DNA from: Rhodanobacteraceae bacterium
GTDB taxonomy: Bacteria; Pseudomonadota; Gammaproteobacteria; Xanthomonadales; Rhodanobacteraceae
DNA: 64,000 bases
Direction: 5' to 3'
Assembly: GCA_016790075.1 (NCBI GenBank)
Contig: JAEUPP010000066.1
Span: forward strand, 62,001-126,000
The notes beneath the pieces were generated by a model. The model was given only the letters and a program-made list of their open reading frames with translations. It was not told the origin of the DNA and made no database searches. Numbering within the stretch: position 1 is the stretch's first letter; each line of letters opens with the position of its first letter. The position numbers were made by a program, and so were the translations under genes. Of the stretch, positions 25,853-35,979 are shown in pieces.

Positions 25853-27942
25853 TTGCTGCTCCGGCTCGCTTTTCTGGCCGCGGGCTTACCGGCCGCAGGC
25901 GGCGGCGCGGCAGGTGTCGCCGGGCCATTGGGGTTGGCCATGAAGTCGTGCATTTCCGGCACAACCGGCTGTTTGTTCTGCGGCGTCAGCGCCTCGCGGT
26001 TGCTCCGCATCTGCAGCTGTTCGGTACGAATGTAATTGTATTTTTCGCTCGACACGGCAGCTTCGGTCGCCGCATCGCGCAGAATTTTCGGATGCAGGAA
26101 GATCATGAGGTCACGCTTGGAGACCTTGTTGCTGCGGTACTTGAACAGGTTGCCCAGCAACGGAATGCTGCCCAGGCCCGGCACCTTCTGGTTGCTGTCA
26201 CGTGCGTTGGAGTCAATCAACCCTCCAAGCACCAAGGTAGCGTCGTCAGCGACGAGCACGCTGGTCGACAGCTCACGCTTGTTGGTAATCAGGTCGACTG
26301 CACCATCGACGCTGGGTGCCAACGACGAAACTTCCTGGTGCAGGTCCAGCCTTACCGAATCGCCTTCGTTGATATGCGGCGTCACCTTGAGGGTAAGGCC
26401 GACATCCTTGCGCTCGATGGTCTGGAACGGGTTCAGCGGCTGGCTGCCAGTACCGCCGGTGCCTGATGCGTTGGTGTACTGGCCGGTCTTGAACGGCACT
26501 TCCTGGGCGACCTTGATCGTCGCTTCGGTATTGTCGAGGGTGAGCACGGACGGCGTCGACAGCACGTTCGACTTGCCGTCACCTTTGAGCATGCGCAGCA
26601 GAAAACCGAGATTCACGATATCGCCTAGGCCGGGCACATTGGTGACACCCGTGATATAGCCCAGCGACAGGCCCGAACCCAGCGCGCGCGGATTCTGTGC
26701 CACGTCGATGATGTTGCCGCGGCCGTCCGAGCCGGTGAAGCTGGTACCGCCGATGATGTTGTTGTCGGTACCTTCTATCGGCGCCTGCCACTGCACACCG
26801 ATCTCGCTGGCCGTCTCGTCAGCGACTTCTGCGATGATGGCCTCGATCAGCACCTGCGCGCGGCGCACATCAAGCTGGCGGATCACCCCCTCCAACGAAC
26901 GGAACACGGCCGGTGCTGCGCTGATGATCAGTGCATTGGTCTCTTCATGCGCCTGTATCGTCGCACTGCCGCCAGCCGCCGCCGCGGCGCCGCCCCCGGC
27001 CGTACCGGGCTGTGCGACGACCGCGGTTCCAGCCGCGCTGACTTCGTTGTTCAGGGTCGCCGCGACGCCACTCAGGATAGGTACAAGGTCCTTGGCCTTG
27101 GCATAACGCAGGTAGACCACATTGGTACCGCCGCCGCTCTGCAGCGGCGTATCCAGATGCGTGACCAGGGTACGCATGCGCAGACGGCCGCTTTTCGCAC
27201 CCGCTATCAGAATGGAATTCGTACGCTCGTCAGCAAGAATGCGCGGGCTTTCGCCACTGGCCTGTGTACTTTTATCTTCAGCGAGTATGGTCAAGGTGCG
27301 TGCCATCTCTGCGGCATTGGCATGCTGCAGCGGCATGACTTCGACTTCCGAATCCGACACGGTGTCGATGCGCGCGATGATGCCCGCGACGCGCTGTACG
27401 TTGCTCGCACGATCCGAAACCACCAGCGAGTTGCTGGTCTGATGGGCAATCAGCTGCGCTCCCTGCGGCAGCAACGGCCGCAGAATCGGCACCAGTTCTG
27501 CGGCCGCCACATGCCGCAGCGGTACGATCTGGGTGACGATGGCATCGCCCGATTCCGCAGTCGCTACGCTGTTGCCGCCTTCGGCCTGGGCCATGGCTTC
27601 AGGCACGATCTTGATCATGCTGCCGGCCGGCACCGCCGCATAACCGTGTACACGCAGCACCGAGAGAAACACGTCGTAAATTTCGTCGGGCTGCATGGGC
27701 CGCGCCGAGATTACGCTGACCTTGCCTTGCACGTTCGGTCCGACGATGAAGTTCTTGCCGGTGATTTCCGAGACCGTCGCAATCAGTGCCTGGATATCGG
27801 CATCCTTGAGATTCAACGTATGCGTACCGGGTGGATTGCCGGCCGCTGACGGTGGCGGCTGCGCGAAGGCAGCGGCGCTGGCCAGCATCAACGCCGAAGC
27901 CAGCAGACAGGCACGCAAAGAGGCGATAGGAGTGCGCATCAT
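25849..27942 (-). CDS. gspD: type II secretion outer-membrane secretin GspD
   Basis: 697 residues with a signal peptide (LRACLLASALMLASAAAFA). The N0-N3 domains follow (LNLKDADIQALIATVSEITGKNFIVGPNVQGKVSVISA; TSNSLVVSDRASNVQRVAGII; ILADERTNSILIAG), then the secretin core with VPGLGSIPLLGNLFK near the end. A Gly/Ala-rich linker lies at about 300-320. A Pro/Ala-rich tail ends the protein. It forms the secretion channel. Start ATG overlaps the gspC stop by 4 nt. Confidence 0.95.
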   Translation of the reverse strand: MMRTPIASLRACLLASALMLASAAAFAQPPPSAAGNPPGTHTLNLKDADIQALIATVSEITGKNFIVGPNVQGKVSVISARPMQPDEIYDVFLSVLRVHGYAAVPAGSMIKIVPEAMAQAEGGNSVATAESGDAIVTQIVPLRHVAAAELVPILRPLLPQGAQLIAHQTSNSLVVSDRASNVQRVAGIIARIDTVSDSEVEVMPLQHANAAEMARTLTILAEDKSTQASGESPRILADERTNSILIAGAKSGRLRMRTLVTHLDTPLQSGGGTNVVYLRYAKAKDLVPILSGVAATLNNEVSAAGTAVVAQPGTAGGGAAAAAGGSATIQAHEETNALIISAAPAVFRSLEGVIRQLDVRRAQVLIEAIIAEVADETASEIGVQWQAPIEGTDNNIIGGTSFTGSDGRGNIIDVAQNPRALGSGLSLGYITGVTNVPGLGDIVNLGFLLRMLKGDGKSNVLSTPSVLTLDNTEATIKVAQEVPFKTGQYTNASGTGGTGSQPLNPFQTIERKDVGLTLKVTPHINEGDSVRLDLHQEVSSLAPSVDGAVDLITNKRELSTSVLVADDATLVLGGLIDSNARDSNQKVPGLGSIPLLGNLFKYRSNKVSKRDLMIFLHPKILRDAATEAAVSSEKYNYIRTEQLQMRSNREALTPQNKQPVVPEMHDFMANPNGPATPAAPPPAAGKPAARKASRSSK

Positions 27943-28895
27943 TTGATGTTCACGCTCAGAGTGACGGGCTTGCCATCGCGATTCACCGTGACAGTGACGC
28001 GATTGGCGTTCTTGAGGGAGTCCACAACCTGGGTCGCACGCCCCATGGAATCCAGCGGTACGTTATTGATCGACGTGACCACGTCGGTAGGCTGCAGGCC
28101 GAGCTGTGCGATCAGCGCTGCATTCGGCCCGCCGCTGAGGCGCACGCCGGCCATGCGCCCATTTTCCATCACGGGCTGCGCGCTGATCTGGCGCATCAGT
28201 TCGCCTGGATCGGATACGCCCAGCTGTTGCTGGATACGTGAGAAGTCGACCGCACCCTGCGCCATCTGCGGCGCGACGAATACAGGTATCGCCGCTGGCA
28301 TCTGCGCCGCCGTGGGCGCCGATGCCGACGGCACGGCAATCCCGGGCGCCGTATTGCGCGCGGTATTCGGCGCATTGCCCGGGGCGGACGCCGGCGCAGC
28401 ACCGGGCTGGTCATAAGGCAGGCCCAGTGTTTCCTGCACCCCTTCGTGCAGCAGGATCACTCTATCGGGATAGACACCGTCCAGCGTCGCGCCGCCGGGC
28501 AAGGCATCGCCAACCCGGTAAGCGCGTTCGCCGGAAACCGGATCGGCGATAACGGCCATACCAGAACGCGGATCGGCCTCGGCCAGCGTGCCGCGCAATT
28601 GCAGCTGGAGCTGAGTCGCCGGGGCGCTGCGCGCAAGCTCGGCCGTGGTCAATCCTGCACTACCGAACAAATGCCATTTGGATACGCTCACTGCGCTCTT
28701 GCCGCCAGTAGCTGGCACCGTAGCGACAGGCACTGCCACCTCCGGTTCACCGCCCGCCGGCAGCAGCAGCCAGATCAGCTTGACCGTGATCCAGAGACAG
28801 CTCAGCGCGAGCAGGCCGCAGACCAGCATGGCGCCGAGCAGGGAGACCCGCTCGATCTCCGCGCTGTTCCATTCCCGCAGGGCTGTCACTGCCAT
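27939..28895 (-). CDS. gspC: type II secretion protein GspC with PDZ domain
   Basis: 318 residues: short cytoplasmic start, one membrane helix (GAMLVCGLLALSCLWITVKLIWLLL), homology region (KWHLFGSAG; LQLQLRGTLAEADPRSGMAVIA; YRVGDALPGGATLDGVYPDRVIL), an Ala/Pro linker and a PDZ domain at about 235-315 (GGPNAALIAQLGLQPTDVVTSINNVPL). It couples the inner-membrane platform to the GspD secretin. First gene of the gspC-D-E unit. Confidence 0.92.
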   Translation of the reverse strand: MAVTALREWNSAEIERVSLLGAMLVCGLLALSCLWITVKLIWLLLPAGGEPEVAVPVATVPATGGKSAVSVSKWHLFGSAGLTTAELARSAPATQLQLQLRGTLAEADPRSGMAVIADPVSGERAYRVGDALPGGATLDGVYPDRVILLHEGVQETLGLPYDQPGAAPASAPGNAPNTARNTAPGIAVPSASAPTAAQMPAAIPVFVAPQMAQGAVDFSRIQQQLGVSDPGELMRQISAQPVMENGRMAGVRLSGGPNAALIAQLGLQPTDVVTSINNVPLDSMGRATQVVDSLKNANRVTVTVNRDGKPVTLSVNIK

Positions 28896-28921
28896 TGCGC
28901 TGTTCCTCTGCGTTGTTGCCG

Positions 28922-30292
28922 CTACTGCGCATCCGGAGCCGGAACTGCCGGCGCCGATCCGCCCTTGTTGCCGCGTCCACGACCACCGCTGCGCCGGCGG
29001 CGCCGTTTCGGCTTGTCGGCCCCGGTCTTCGCGGCGGACGCCACTTCCGCAGCGTCCGCCGCATCATCCACCGCATTCTGCACATCCGCCGGATGCGCGG
29101 CGCGCTCGCGTTTCGGCGGCGGCACGAGCAGGTCGGGCGTCACGGTCGCGACCGGAATCTTCTGCGCGATGAAGCTCTCGATATCCGGCAATCCCATTGC
29201 GTAGAGATCGCAGGCAAAACTGATCGCATCGCCCTCGGCGCCCAGCCGCGCAGTGCGGCCTATGCGATGCACATAGTCTTCCGGATCGTTCGGCAGATCG
29301 TAATTGAACACGTGGCTCACGGCCGGGATATGCAGGCCACGTGCGGCGACATCGGTGGCGACGAGTACGTCGACTTCACCGCGCTGGAAGCGTTCAAGCA
29401 GCTTCTGGCGTTTTTTCTGCGGCACGTCGCCGGACAGTGCGCCAACACGCAAACCGTGACGCTCCAGGCGCGTGGTGACACGCTCGGCGGCAATCTTGGT
29501 ATTCACGAATACGATGCTGCGCTGTACGTCGGCGGCGAGCATCAGATTCAACAGCAGCGGCATCTTTTCCTCGGTTGCCGGAAAATAAACGCTCTGGCGC
29601 ACACGCGAGGCAGTAACCGACTCCGTTTCGGCCGACAGTTTCTCGGGATTGTTCATGTGCTCGTAGGCGAGCTCGAGCACGCGATAGCTCAGAGTCGCCG
29701 AGAACAGCAGACCGAGGCGGCGATCGCGCGGAGGCAAGCGCCGCATCAGAAAACGCACGTCCTTGATGAAACCCAGATCGAACATGCGATCGGCTTCGTC
29801 GATGACCATCACATCAACCGCGCGCAGGCTGAACACGTGCTGCTTGAAATAATCGATGAGCCGGCCTGGGGTAGCGATGATGATGTCAACACCACCGCGC
29901 AATTGTTCACGCTGCTTGTCGTAATCGACACCACCGTAGATCAGCGCCGATTTCAGGCCGGTATGACGGCCTAGATTCTTGAAATCCTTGTCGATCTGAA
30001 TGGCCAGTTCACGCGTCGGCGCCAGTACCAGGCAACGCGGATCGGTCTCCTTGCGCTCGGCCAGTGCGGGGACGGTCAGCAGCCGCTGCATCGCGGCAAC
30101 CAAAAAGGCACCGGTCTTGCCAGTGCCGGTCTGGGCCTGGCCGGCAACATCACGCCCGGCAAGCGCCACCGGCAACGTCAACGCCTGGATCGGCGTGCAA
30201 CGCAAAAAACCAGATTCGTGCAACCCGGCCAGCAGGCTCGGGTGCAGGTCAAAATTATCGAAGAAACAATCAGTTAGTACTTGCTCGGACAT
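28922..30292 (-). CDS. rhlB: ATP-dependent RNA helicase RhlB
   Basis: 456 residues, a DEAD-box helicase. Q motif [11 protein letters not shown]...[10 protein letters not shown], motif [12 protein letters not shown], Ia [13 protein letters not shown] box ([13 protein letters not shown]), SAT (LFSATLSY), and motifs IV-VI ending [11 protein letters not shown] basic C-terminal tail ([19 protein letters not shown]) is typical of RhlB, a degradosome component. The adjacent divergent trxA-rho arrangement supports RhlB. Confidence 0.95.
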   Translation of the reverse strand: MSEQVLTDCFFDNFDLHPSLLAGLHESGFLRCTPIQALTLPVALAGRDVAGQAQTGTGKTGAFLVAAMQRLLTVPALAERKETDPRCLVLAPTRELAIQIDKDFKNLGRHTGLKSALIYGGVDYDKQREQLRGGVDIIIATPGRLIDYFKQHVFSLRAVDVMVIDEADRMFDLGFIKDVRFLMRRLPPRDRRLGLLFSATLSYRVLELAYEHMNNPEKLSAETESVTASRVRQSVYFPATEEKMPLLLNLMLAADVQRSIVFVNTKIAAERVTTRLERHGLRVGALSGDVPQKKRQKLLERFQRGEVDVLVATDVAARGLHIPAVSHVFNYDLPNDPEDYVHRIGRTARLGAEGDAISFACDLYAMGLPDIESFIAQKIPVATVTPDLLVPPPKRERAAHPADVQNAVDDAADAAEVASAAKTGADKPKRRRRRSGGRGRGNKGGSAPAVPAPDAQ

Positions 30293-30431
30293 TCAACTGG
30301 CCAGATGATCCGGGGTAGGCCGGCTGACCGGCGTCCCGGGAGACTTGAGGATCGGTACACCGACCCAACTTGAAACGCGCAGTAGGTTGGGCTCAAATGC
30401 CGCCCTCCCCCCGCCCCTGCCACGCTCCGCC

Positions 30432-30459
30432 TTGCCCAGCAACGGACCGAGTGTAGCCT
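30432..30459 (+). promoter_or_regulatory. possible sigma-70 promoter of trxA
   Basis: TTGCCC and TAGCCT separated by 16 bp, about 55-80 bp before the trxA start. The match is moderate and this is inferred by position only. Confidence 0.25.
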
Positions 30460-30470
30460 AAACCCAAACA

Positions 30471-30490
30471 TTTCCGCAGCTTGGCGGAAA
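30471..30490 (+). promoter_or_regulatory. hairpin in the trxA leader
   Basis: TTTCCGC / GCGGAAA form a perfect 7-bp stem with a 6-nt loop just upstream of the ribosome site (GGAG at 30501). It may affect message stability or translation start. Confidence 0.4.
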
Positions 30491-30512
30491 TTCTTAAGAC
30501 GGAGAATTCCCA

Positions 30513-30839
30513 GTGAGTCAGCTCATCGCCCATACCAGCGACGACACCTTTGATGCCGACGTGCTGCAGTCGAGCGAACCGGTCCTGGTCGACTTCTGGG
30601 CTGAATGGTGCGGCCCCTGCAAGATGATTGCACCGGTGCTCGACGAGCTGGCTGCCAGCTACGAGGGTCGCATGAAAGTCGTAAAGGTCAACATTGACCA
30701 TAACCAGAAGACCCCGCGTAGCTACAACGTGCGTGGCATTCCGACCCTGATGATCTTCAAGAACGGCAAGGTCGAAGCAACGCAGATAGGCGCGGTTTCA
30801 AAAACCCAGCTGACCCAGCTCATCGAGCGCACGATCTGA
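30513..30839 (+). CDS. trxA: thioredoxin TrxA
   Basis: 108 residues with the active site WCGPCK (C33, C36) and the cis-proline segment GIPTLMIF, a textbook thioredoxin that keeps cytoplasmic protein thiols reduced. The start is GTG with a GGAG ribosome site; no ATG is available in the right position. It precedes rho in the same direction, an arrangement widely conserved in this group. Confidence 0.96.
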   Translation: MSQLIAHTSDDTFDADVLQSSEPVLVDFWAEWCGPCKMIAPVLDELAASYEGRMKVVKVNIDHNQKTPRSYNVRGIPTLMIFKNGKVEATQIGAVSKTQLTQLIERTI

Positions 30840-30850
30840 AGCCAACTTCC

Positions 30851-30875
30851 GCGCGCGGCCTGAAGCGCCGCGCGC
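30851..30875 (+). terminator. hairpin between trxA and rho
   Basis: GCGCGCGGC / GCCGCGCGC form a perfect 9-bp stem with a 7-nt loop, 11 nt after the trxA stop. No T-run follows, so it may attenuate rather than fully end transcription into rho. Confidence 0.45.
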
Positions 30876-31045
30876 TGATGCGCGTGAACTTCTAACGCCA
30901 CCCATGCTTTACGCTTAGCACGTACAGTGCTAACGTAGCTCACGCTGTACGGGGCGCATCGCCCCATTCCTTCCGGTTCACCCCCTGATTCCATCCCGTC
31001 GGCATGTAGCCCTGCCGACCAACGGCGCCCATGCGAGGTTTGCCC

Positions 31046-32992
31046 GTGTCTGATATCGAGAACAAGGAAAACGGCTCGGCCGCAACGGCTGATGCACGTC
31101 CCGAAACCACTTCCCCTACTGCTGCGGAGGCACGTGCTGCACGCCGCGAAGCACAGGCCGCACGCGCAGCCGCCAAGGCTGAAGCCGCGGCCCGTGCCGA
31201 GGCCAGCAACGCGGCTGCGCCACCGGCACCGCCGCGTGAAGAGGGCCAACTGCGCGAGGAACGTCAGCCACAGGAACGTCAGTCGCGGGAAGATCGCCAG
31301 CCGCAGGAGCGCCAGTCGCGGGAAGATCGCCAGCCGCAGGAACGCCTGCCGCGAGAAGAACGGCCGTCACAGGACCGCCAGTCACGCGAAGAGCGCGTGA
31401 GCAGTGGCAACGACCGCAGTCAGCGCAACCCGGATCTGTTTACGGCACCACCTGCCGACAGCGGCAGCGTCGCATCGCCCGGTGACAGCGACAGCCATGC
31501 TGGTGGCAGCAACGGCAATCCCAACGACGGCAGCACGCCGCCGGCGCAAGGTCAGAATACCGGCGGCCACCAGCAGCAAGGTGGCCAGTACCAAGGGCAA
31601 GGCCGCCGCGAAGGCAGAAACCGTAACCGCAACCGCCAGAACCGCCAGCAGCAGCAACAGATGCGCGGTGGCAACTACGAAGACGAAATCCCCGACGAAC
31701 GCAACGGCGGCGGTAGCGGCCCCCTGATCAACCTGACGGAACTCAAGCGCAAGCCTGCTGCGGCAGTGCTCGAAATCGCCGAGGGCCTGGGCATTCAGGA
31801 AGGTGTCGCCCGCGCGCGCAAACAGGACGTGATCTTCAACATCCTCAAGGCCCATGCGCGCTCCGGCGGCGGCATCTGGGGCGAGGGTGTACTCGAAATC
31901 CTGCAGGATGGTTTCGGTTTCCTGCGTTCGGGCGACGAGTCCTATCTGGCCGGCCCGGACGATATCTATGTCAGCCCCAGCCAGATCCGCCGCTTCAACC
32001 TGCGCACCGGCGACTACATCACCGGCCGCATACGCCCGCCGAAAGACGGAGAGCGCTATTTCGCGCTGCTCAAGGTTGACGATATCAACGGCGAGCCGCC
32101 GGAAGCATCGAAGAACAAGGTGCTGTTTGAAAACCTGACTCCCCTGTTCCCACGCAAGGCGTTCCGGCTGGAGCGCGGCAACGGTTCGTCCGAAGACATC
32201 AGCGGTCGCATCCTGGATCTCATCTCGCCGGTCGGCAAGGGACAACGCGGCATCATCGTGTCGCCGCCCAAAGCGGGCAAGACGATGATGCTGCAGAACG
32301 TCGCGCAGGCCATCGTGCATAACCATCCGGAAGTGCATCTGATCATCCTGCTGATCGACGAGCGCCCGGAAGAAGTCACCGAAATGGTGCGCGGCGTCCG
32401 GGCCGCCGAAGTCATCAGCTCGACGTTCGACGAACCCGCCGTGCGGCATGTGCAGGTCGCCGACATGGTGATCGAGCGCGCCAAGCGCCTGGTCGAGCAC
32501 AAGAAAGACGTAGTCATCCTGCTCGATTCGATCACGCGTCTTGCACGCGCGTACAACACCGTCGTGCCCAGCTCCGGCAAGGTACTGACCGGCGGCGTCG
32601 ACGCCAACGCACTGCAGCGCCCGAAACGCTTCTTCGGCGCCGCACGCAATGTGGAGGAAGGCGGTTCGCTGACCATCCTCGCGACCGCGCTGATCGACAC
32701 CGGATCGAAGATGGACGAAGTGATCTACGAAGAGTTCAAGGGCACCGGCAACATGGAAGTGCACCTGGATCGTCGCATTACGGAAAAGCGCGTCTATCCG
32801 GCCATCAACATCAACCGCTCCGGCACCCGCCGCGAGGAACTGCTGATCGAGCCGGACATGCTGCAGAAAATATGGATTTTGCGCAAATTGCTGCACCCCA
32901 TGGACGAACTCGCAGCGATGGAATTCATGCTCGACAAGATGAAGAACACGAAATCGAACGACGAATTCTTCGCCACAATGAAACGCGGCTGA
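31046..32992 (+). CDS. rho: transcription termination factor Rho with long N-terminal extension
   Basis: 648 residues, against 419 in E. coli Rho. The core begins near residue 227 ([23 protein letters not shown]) and contains the RNA-binding cold-shock-like fold ([15 protein letters not shown]), Walker A (PPKAGKTMM), Walker B ([16 protein letters not shown]), the Q-loop region and the R-loop (SGTRREELL). The first ~226 residues are low-complexity: Ala/Glu/Arg-rich, then four 11-residue [15 protein letters not shown] repeats, then Gly/Asn/Gln/Arg-rich sequence. I chose GTG at 31046 because GAGG stands before it; an in-frame ATG 15 nt upstream lacks a ribosome site. Confidence 0.95.
   Translation: MSDIENKENGSAATADARPETTSPTAAEARAARREAQAARAAAKAEAAARAEASNAAAPPAPPREEGQLREERQPQERQSREDRQPQERQSREDRQPQERLPREERPSQDRQSREERVSSGNDRSQRNPDLFTAPPADSGSVASPGDSDSHAGGSNGNPNDGSTPPAQGQNTGGHQQQGGQYQGQGRREGRNRNRNRQNRQQQQQMRGGNYEDEIPDERNGGGSGPLINLTELKRKPAAAVLEIAEGLGIQEGVARARKQDVIFNILKAHARSGGGIWGEGVLEILQDGFGFLRSGDESYLAGPDDIYVSPSQIRRFNLRTGDYITGRIRPPKDGERYFALLKVDDINGEPPEASKNKVLFENLTPLFPRKAFRLERGNGSSEDISGRILDLISPVGKGQRGIIVSPPKAGKTMMLQNVAQAIVHNHPEVHLIILLIDERPEEVTEMVRGVRAAEVISSTFDEPAVRHVQVADMVIERAKRLVEHKKDVVILLDSITRLARAYNTVVPSSGKVLTGGVDANALQRPKRFFGAARNVEEGGSLTILATALIDTGSKMDEVIYEEFKGTGNMEVHLDRRITEKRVYPAININRSGTRREELLIEPDMLQKIWILRKLLHPMDELAAMEFMLDKMKNTKSNDEFFATMKRG
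31265..31396 (+). repeat. coding tandem repeat, 4 x 33 bp, in the Rho extension
   Basis: Four successive 33-bp units encoding [33 protein letters not shown] and [11 protein letters not shown]. The first two are nearly identical at DNA level, which suggests recent duplication. Confidence 0.85.
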
Positions 32993-33017
32993 TCGCTGTA
33001 CTGAGCGGCAAGACCCG

Positions 33018-33043
33018 GACGGCGCGGCTACCACCGCGCCGTC
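33018..33043. terminator. bidirectional hairpin between rho and the patatin gene
   Basis: GACGGCGCGG / CCGCGCCGTC form a perfect 10-bp stem with a 6-nt loop, 25 nt after the rho stop and 13 nt from the convergent gene's stop. Confidence 0.6.
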
Positions 33044-33056
33044 GGCGGCGCAGGGC

Positions 33057-34013
33057 CTAACCCCTGGCCTGGGCCCGCTTCACGCGCTGCCAGCGTGCAA
33101 GGGCTTCGCGTGTGCGCTGGCGCCCGATCTCGATGATTTCTGCCGCGCGCTGGAATTCATAAAAAGCGCAAACATTGCGCGGGATCGGAATAACCAGGTC
33201 CGGCGGCTGCGCCGCAAGCTTGTAGCGGGTCAGCGTTTCCTGCACGACGTCGAGCGAACGGGCGAACAGGTCAAGCACACCCGGTTCCTGGACCTTCACG
33301 CGCCTGCTGCGGTTTTCCAGGAAACGCTCCCAGAGCACACCGATACGGCCGAGCCCCGTAGGATCTACCGCTGCATCAGACTCGTGAATCTCCGGCCGCG
33401 TGATCGGGGTTTCGCGCTCGGCCACCCCTTCGGCTTCGGCGTTGACATCAACGGCGATAGTCGCGTCGGTCAGATCGCGCAAGGTCGGCGTTACCGGCAC
33501 CGGATTGAGCAGACCGCCGTCGACCAGACGGCGGCCCTGATAGTGGTGTGGCCGGAACACGGTCGGGATCGAGATCGAGGCACGGATAGCGTCAAACAAC
33601 GAGCCTCGCGAGAACCACACCTCGCGCTGTGCGTCGATATCGACCGCGACCGCGGTGTAGCTGATCGGCAGATCTTCGATGTTGGTTTCACCGACCAGAT
33701 CACGCAGCGCGCCAATCACACGCTCACCTTTGATCAGCCCGCCGCCACGCCAGCTCCAATCGACCAGGCGCAGCACGTCGAAAGTCTTGAGAGCACAAGC
33801 CCATTGCCGGTATTCAGCAAGTTTGCCCGCTGCATACACGCCACCTACCAACGCCCCCATTGAGCTACCAGCCACCGAGTGGATCGCGTAACCCTGCGCG
33901 CACAATTCCTCGATCACACCGACATGCGCATAGCCTCGCGCGCCGCCTGAGCCAAGCACCAGCGAAATCGCGCCGCGCCGCGGCACATCGGATACTTCAG
34001 CCAGCAGATTCAT
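33057..34013 (-). CDS. patatin-like phospholipase (RssA family)
   Basis: 318 residues. Lipid acyl hydrolase fold with the oxyanion loop GSGGARG (21-27), nucleophile elbow GSSMG (Ser51) and the DGG of the catalytic dyad in RLVDGGLLNPVPV, so it should be active. No signal peptide is seen; RssA-like proteins are cytoplasmic or membrane-bound. The chosen ATG at 34013 has GGAG in place, unlike the upstream in-frame start. Phospholipid is the presumed substrate. Confidence 0.88.
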   Translation of the reverse strand: MNLLAEVSDVPRRGAISLVLGSGGARGYAHVGVIEELCAQGYAIHSVAGSSMGALVGGVYAAGKLAEYRQWACALKTFDVLRLVDWSWRGGGLIKGERVIGALRDLVGETNIEDLPISYTAVAVDIDAQREVWFSRGSLFDAIRASISIPTVFRPHHYQGRRLVDGGLLNPVPVTPTLRDLTDATIAVDVNAEAEGVAERETPITRPEIHESDAAVDPTGLGRIGVLWERFLENRSRRVKVQEPGVLDLFARSLDVVQETLTRYKLAAQPPDLVIPIPRNVCAFYEFQRAAEIIEIGRQRTREALARWQRVKRAQARG

Positions 34014-34032
34014 AAGCGCTCCGGATACGGCG

Positions 34033-35004
34033 CTACTGATAAGCACCGATCGACAGTTGCAACAGGATTTTCATTTCTTCGCGCAGGCTCAGCGGCGCAA
34101 CGACTTCGGCGTCCGGGCCGTACTTGAGCACATCCATCAACAGTTCTTTCGAGTTGCTGTACGGCACCTTCAATTCGTAACGGCCATCGCTCAGGAAGTG
34201 GCTCTGCTGCTGCGAATGCCAATGTTCGTCAGCAACCCAGCGCGCCGCGTGCGGCGAAAAACGCAAGGTCGCCCAGGCTTTGGGCGGCCCCGAGAACATG
34301 CCGTAACTTGCCGCAAGGTGCGCGTTGAGTTCGGCCTCGTCGCGATCCAGCGCCGCCCCATCCTGCATCTGCGGTTTCGCAATGCGATCGACCGCGAAGC
34401 TGCGCAGACCTTCGCGTTCGTGATCCCAGGCGTCGAGGTACCAATTGTCGCGGTAGTGAGCCAGGCGCTGCGGCGACACAAGACGCTCTGTGGTCGAACC
34501 GGTAGAGCGGGCACGGTAGCTGAATCGGAGCTGGCGCCGCGCCATCACCGCGCCAGCGACAACACGGAAGCTGATCTGGTCGAGTTTGCGCATGCCGCTT
34601 GCGATTACGCGGATACGCTCAACCGGCAGCCGCGCACCGCTGGCATGGTCCGACAACAGGCTTTGCATCCGCTTTTCAAACGGAGCCAATGCATCCGCAA
34701 GAATGCTGGGACCACTGCGGGTGACCAGTTCGTTCAACGCGAGCAATGCCGACAGCTCGTCACTGGTCAGCCACAGCCCCGGCAATTCAAAGCGTTCAGC
34801 TTCGGCCTGGTCGTAGCGGAAAGCCGCCTGCTCCCCCTCGCCGCTTTCGATCGGCGCGCCAAGCGCATCGCGCAGGAACGCGATATCGCGATACAAGGTG
34901 GCGCGGGAGCACCCGAGTTCGTCCTTGAGGCGCTGCAGACTGACCGGATAACGCGAGGTCTTCAGCAGGCGGTGCAAACAAAGTATGCGTTCGTATCGGT
35001 CCAT
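34033..35004 (-). CDS. WYL-domain transcriptional regulator (YafY-like)
   Basis: 323 residues: N-terminal winged helix (DRYERILCLHRLLKTSRYPVSLQRLKDELGCSRATLYRDIAFL), then a WYL domain (about 140-235; FSYRARSTGSTTERLVSPQRLAHYRDNWYLDAWDHERE), and a C-terminal WCX-like part. Members often bind nucleic-acid-derived ligands and regulate stress, repair or defence genes. It lies 19 nt from the patatin gene on the same strand, so the two may be co-expressed. Confidence 0.88.
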   Translation of the reverse strand: MDRYERILCLHRLLKTSRYPVSLQRLKDELGCSRATLYRDIAFLRDALGAPIESGEGEQAAFRYDQAEAERFELPGLWLTSDELSALLALNELVTRSGPSILADALAPFEKRMQSLLSDHASGARLPVERIRVIASGMRKLDQISFRVVAGAVMARRQLRFSYRARSTGSTTERLVSPQRLAHYRDNWYLDAWDHEREGLRSFAVDRIAKPQMQDGAALDRDEAELNAHLAASYGMFSGPPKAWATLRFSPHAARWVADEHWHSQQQSHFLSDGRYELKVPYSNSKELLMDVLKYGPDAEVVAPLSLREEMKILLQLSIGAYQ

Positions 35005-35260
35005 AGGCCTCCGATTGTGGCGGCTCGCCGGTTACATGCGCTAGAGCCTGAGCATGAAGTTGGAGCACCGACACGCTACCGGCTCTGCCTGTCGAGGCAA
35101 TGTCATACCGGCAGTGCGCGCTCCCTGCGCGACCTCTCCAGTGCCCCGAAACCTTCCCAAGTTCCACCAGGACGTAGCGAACCGCTGTCGCCGTCCTGTA
35201 CCGTTTTGCGTATAGGGGGCAAACGATATCAGCCCGCCGTCTCAGTTCCGGAGAATCTCC

Positions 35261-35845
35261 ATGACTTCACCCCGAATACTGCTCGCCCTGGCCTTGACCC
35301 TACCGGCACTCGCGACCGCCGCGCCACGTGACGAGGTCCATGCCGCCTTTACACGCTTTCTTGCCGCAAAAAGTTTCCGCGCTAGCGTGACGGATGCCAA
35401 CAAGGGACAGCAACTGTCGACCATGGAATTCGTCGCCCCCGACCGCTACCACATTCACAACGGCCAGGGGCAGATGGAGCAGATCCTGATTGGCGACGAC
35501 GCCTACACGCTGATCGATGGCGAACGCGTGAAGCTGCCGATGCCGATCAAGGTGGGACGTATCGTCAGCCAGTACCGCAACCAGCAGACACTCGACCAGC
35601 TCGCGCGTGACCTCGCTGTTACGGCGCTCGGTGACGAGACCGTCGACGGCAAGGCTACCAAAGTCTATTCCTACACCGTAACCGAGCCGGCCAAGGCGGA
35701 TGTCAAGGTCTGGATCGACGTTGCAAGCGGCCTGCCGCTGCAATTTGAGTCCAGCGGCCGCTTCATGGGCGTCAAGTCGACGACACGTGTGCGCTACTAC
35801 GATTTTGACGATCCCACCATTCGAGTAACAGCACCGCGCGACTGA
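35261..35845 (+). CDS. periplasmic protein with LolA-like features
   Basis: 194 residues, signal peptide RILLALALTLPALATAA. The mature part starts APRDEVHAAFTRFLAAKSFRASV and continues as a beta-rich fold (EFVAPDRYHIHNGQGQMEQILIGDDAYTLIDGERV; ADVKVWIDVASGLPLQFESSG), similar to the LolA/LppX lipoprotein-binding half-barrel. Function in lipid or lipoprotein handling is inferred only from this fold. It stands alone, between divergent and co-directional neighbours. Confidence 0.75.
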   Translation: MTSPRILLALALTLPALATAAPRDEVHAAFTRFLAAKSFRASVTDANKGQQLSTMEFVAPDRYHIHNGQGQMEQILIGDDAYTLIDGERVKLPMPIKVGRIVSQYRNQQTLDQLARDLAVTALGDETVDGKATKVYSYTVTEPAKADVKVWIDVASGLPLQFESSGRFMGVKSTTRVRYYDFDDPTIRVTAPRD

Positions 35846-35979
35846 TCAGCTGACTGTCCTGGGCCGCCGGATCACACGCCCGGGCTGGTGGATTACCTTC
35901 CCGTCAGGTTTTCTCCTGCCGTGCGGCCAAGTAGTCGCGTGGCCGCGATAGCGCCGTCAACTCCGCTATCCTGGCCAAT

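Noticed and set aside
26947-27849. Plus-strand ORF of 300 codons over gspD
   Set aside because: Antisense shadow of the secretin gene.
31382-33034. Minus-strand ORF of 550 codons antisense to rho
   Set aside because: His/Asp/Ala-rich shadow of the highly conserved rho gene; no recognisable domain.
34057-35331. Plus-strand ORF of 424 codons over the WYL regulator
   Set aside because: Shadow of the regulator; it also runs across the intergenic region without a signal for a gene.
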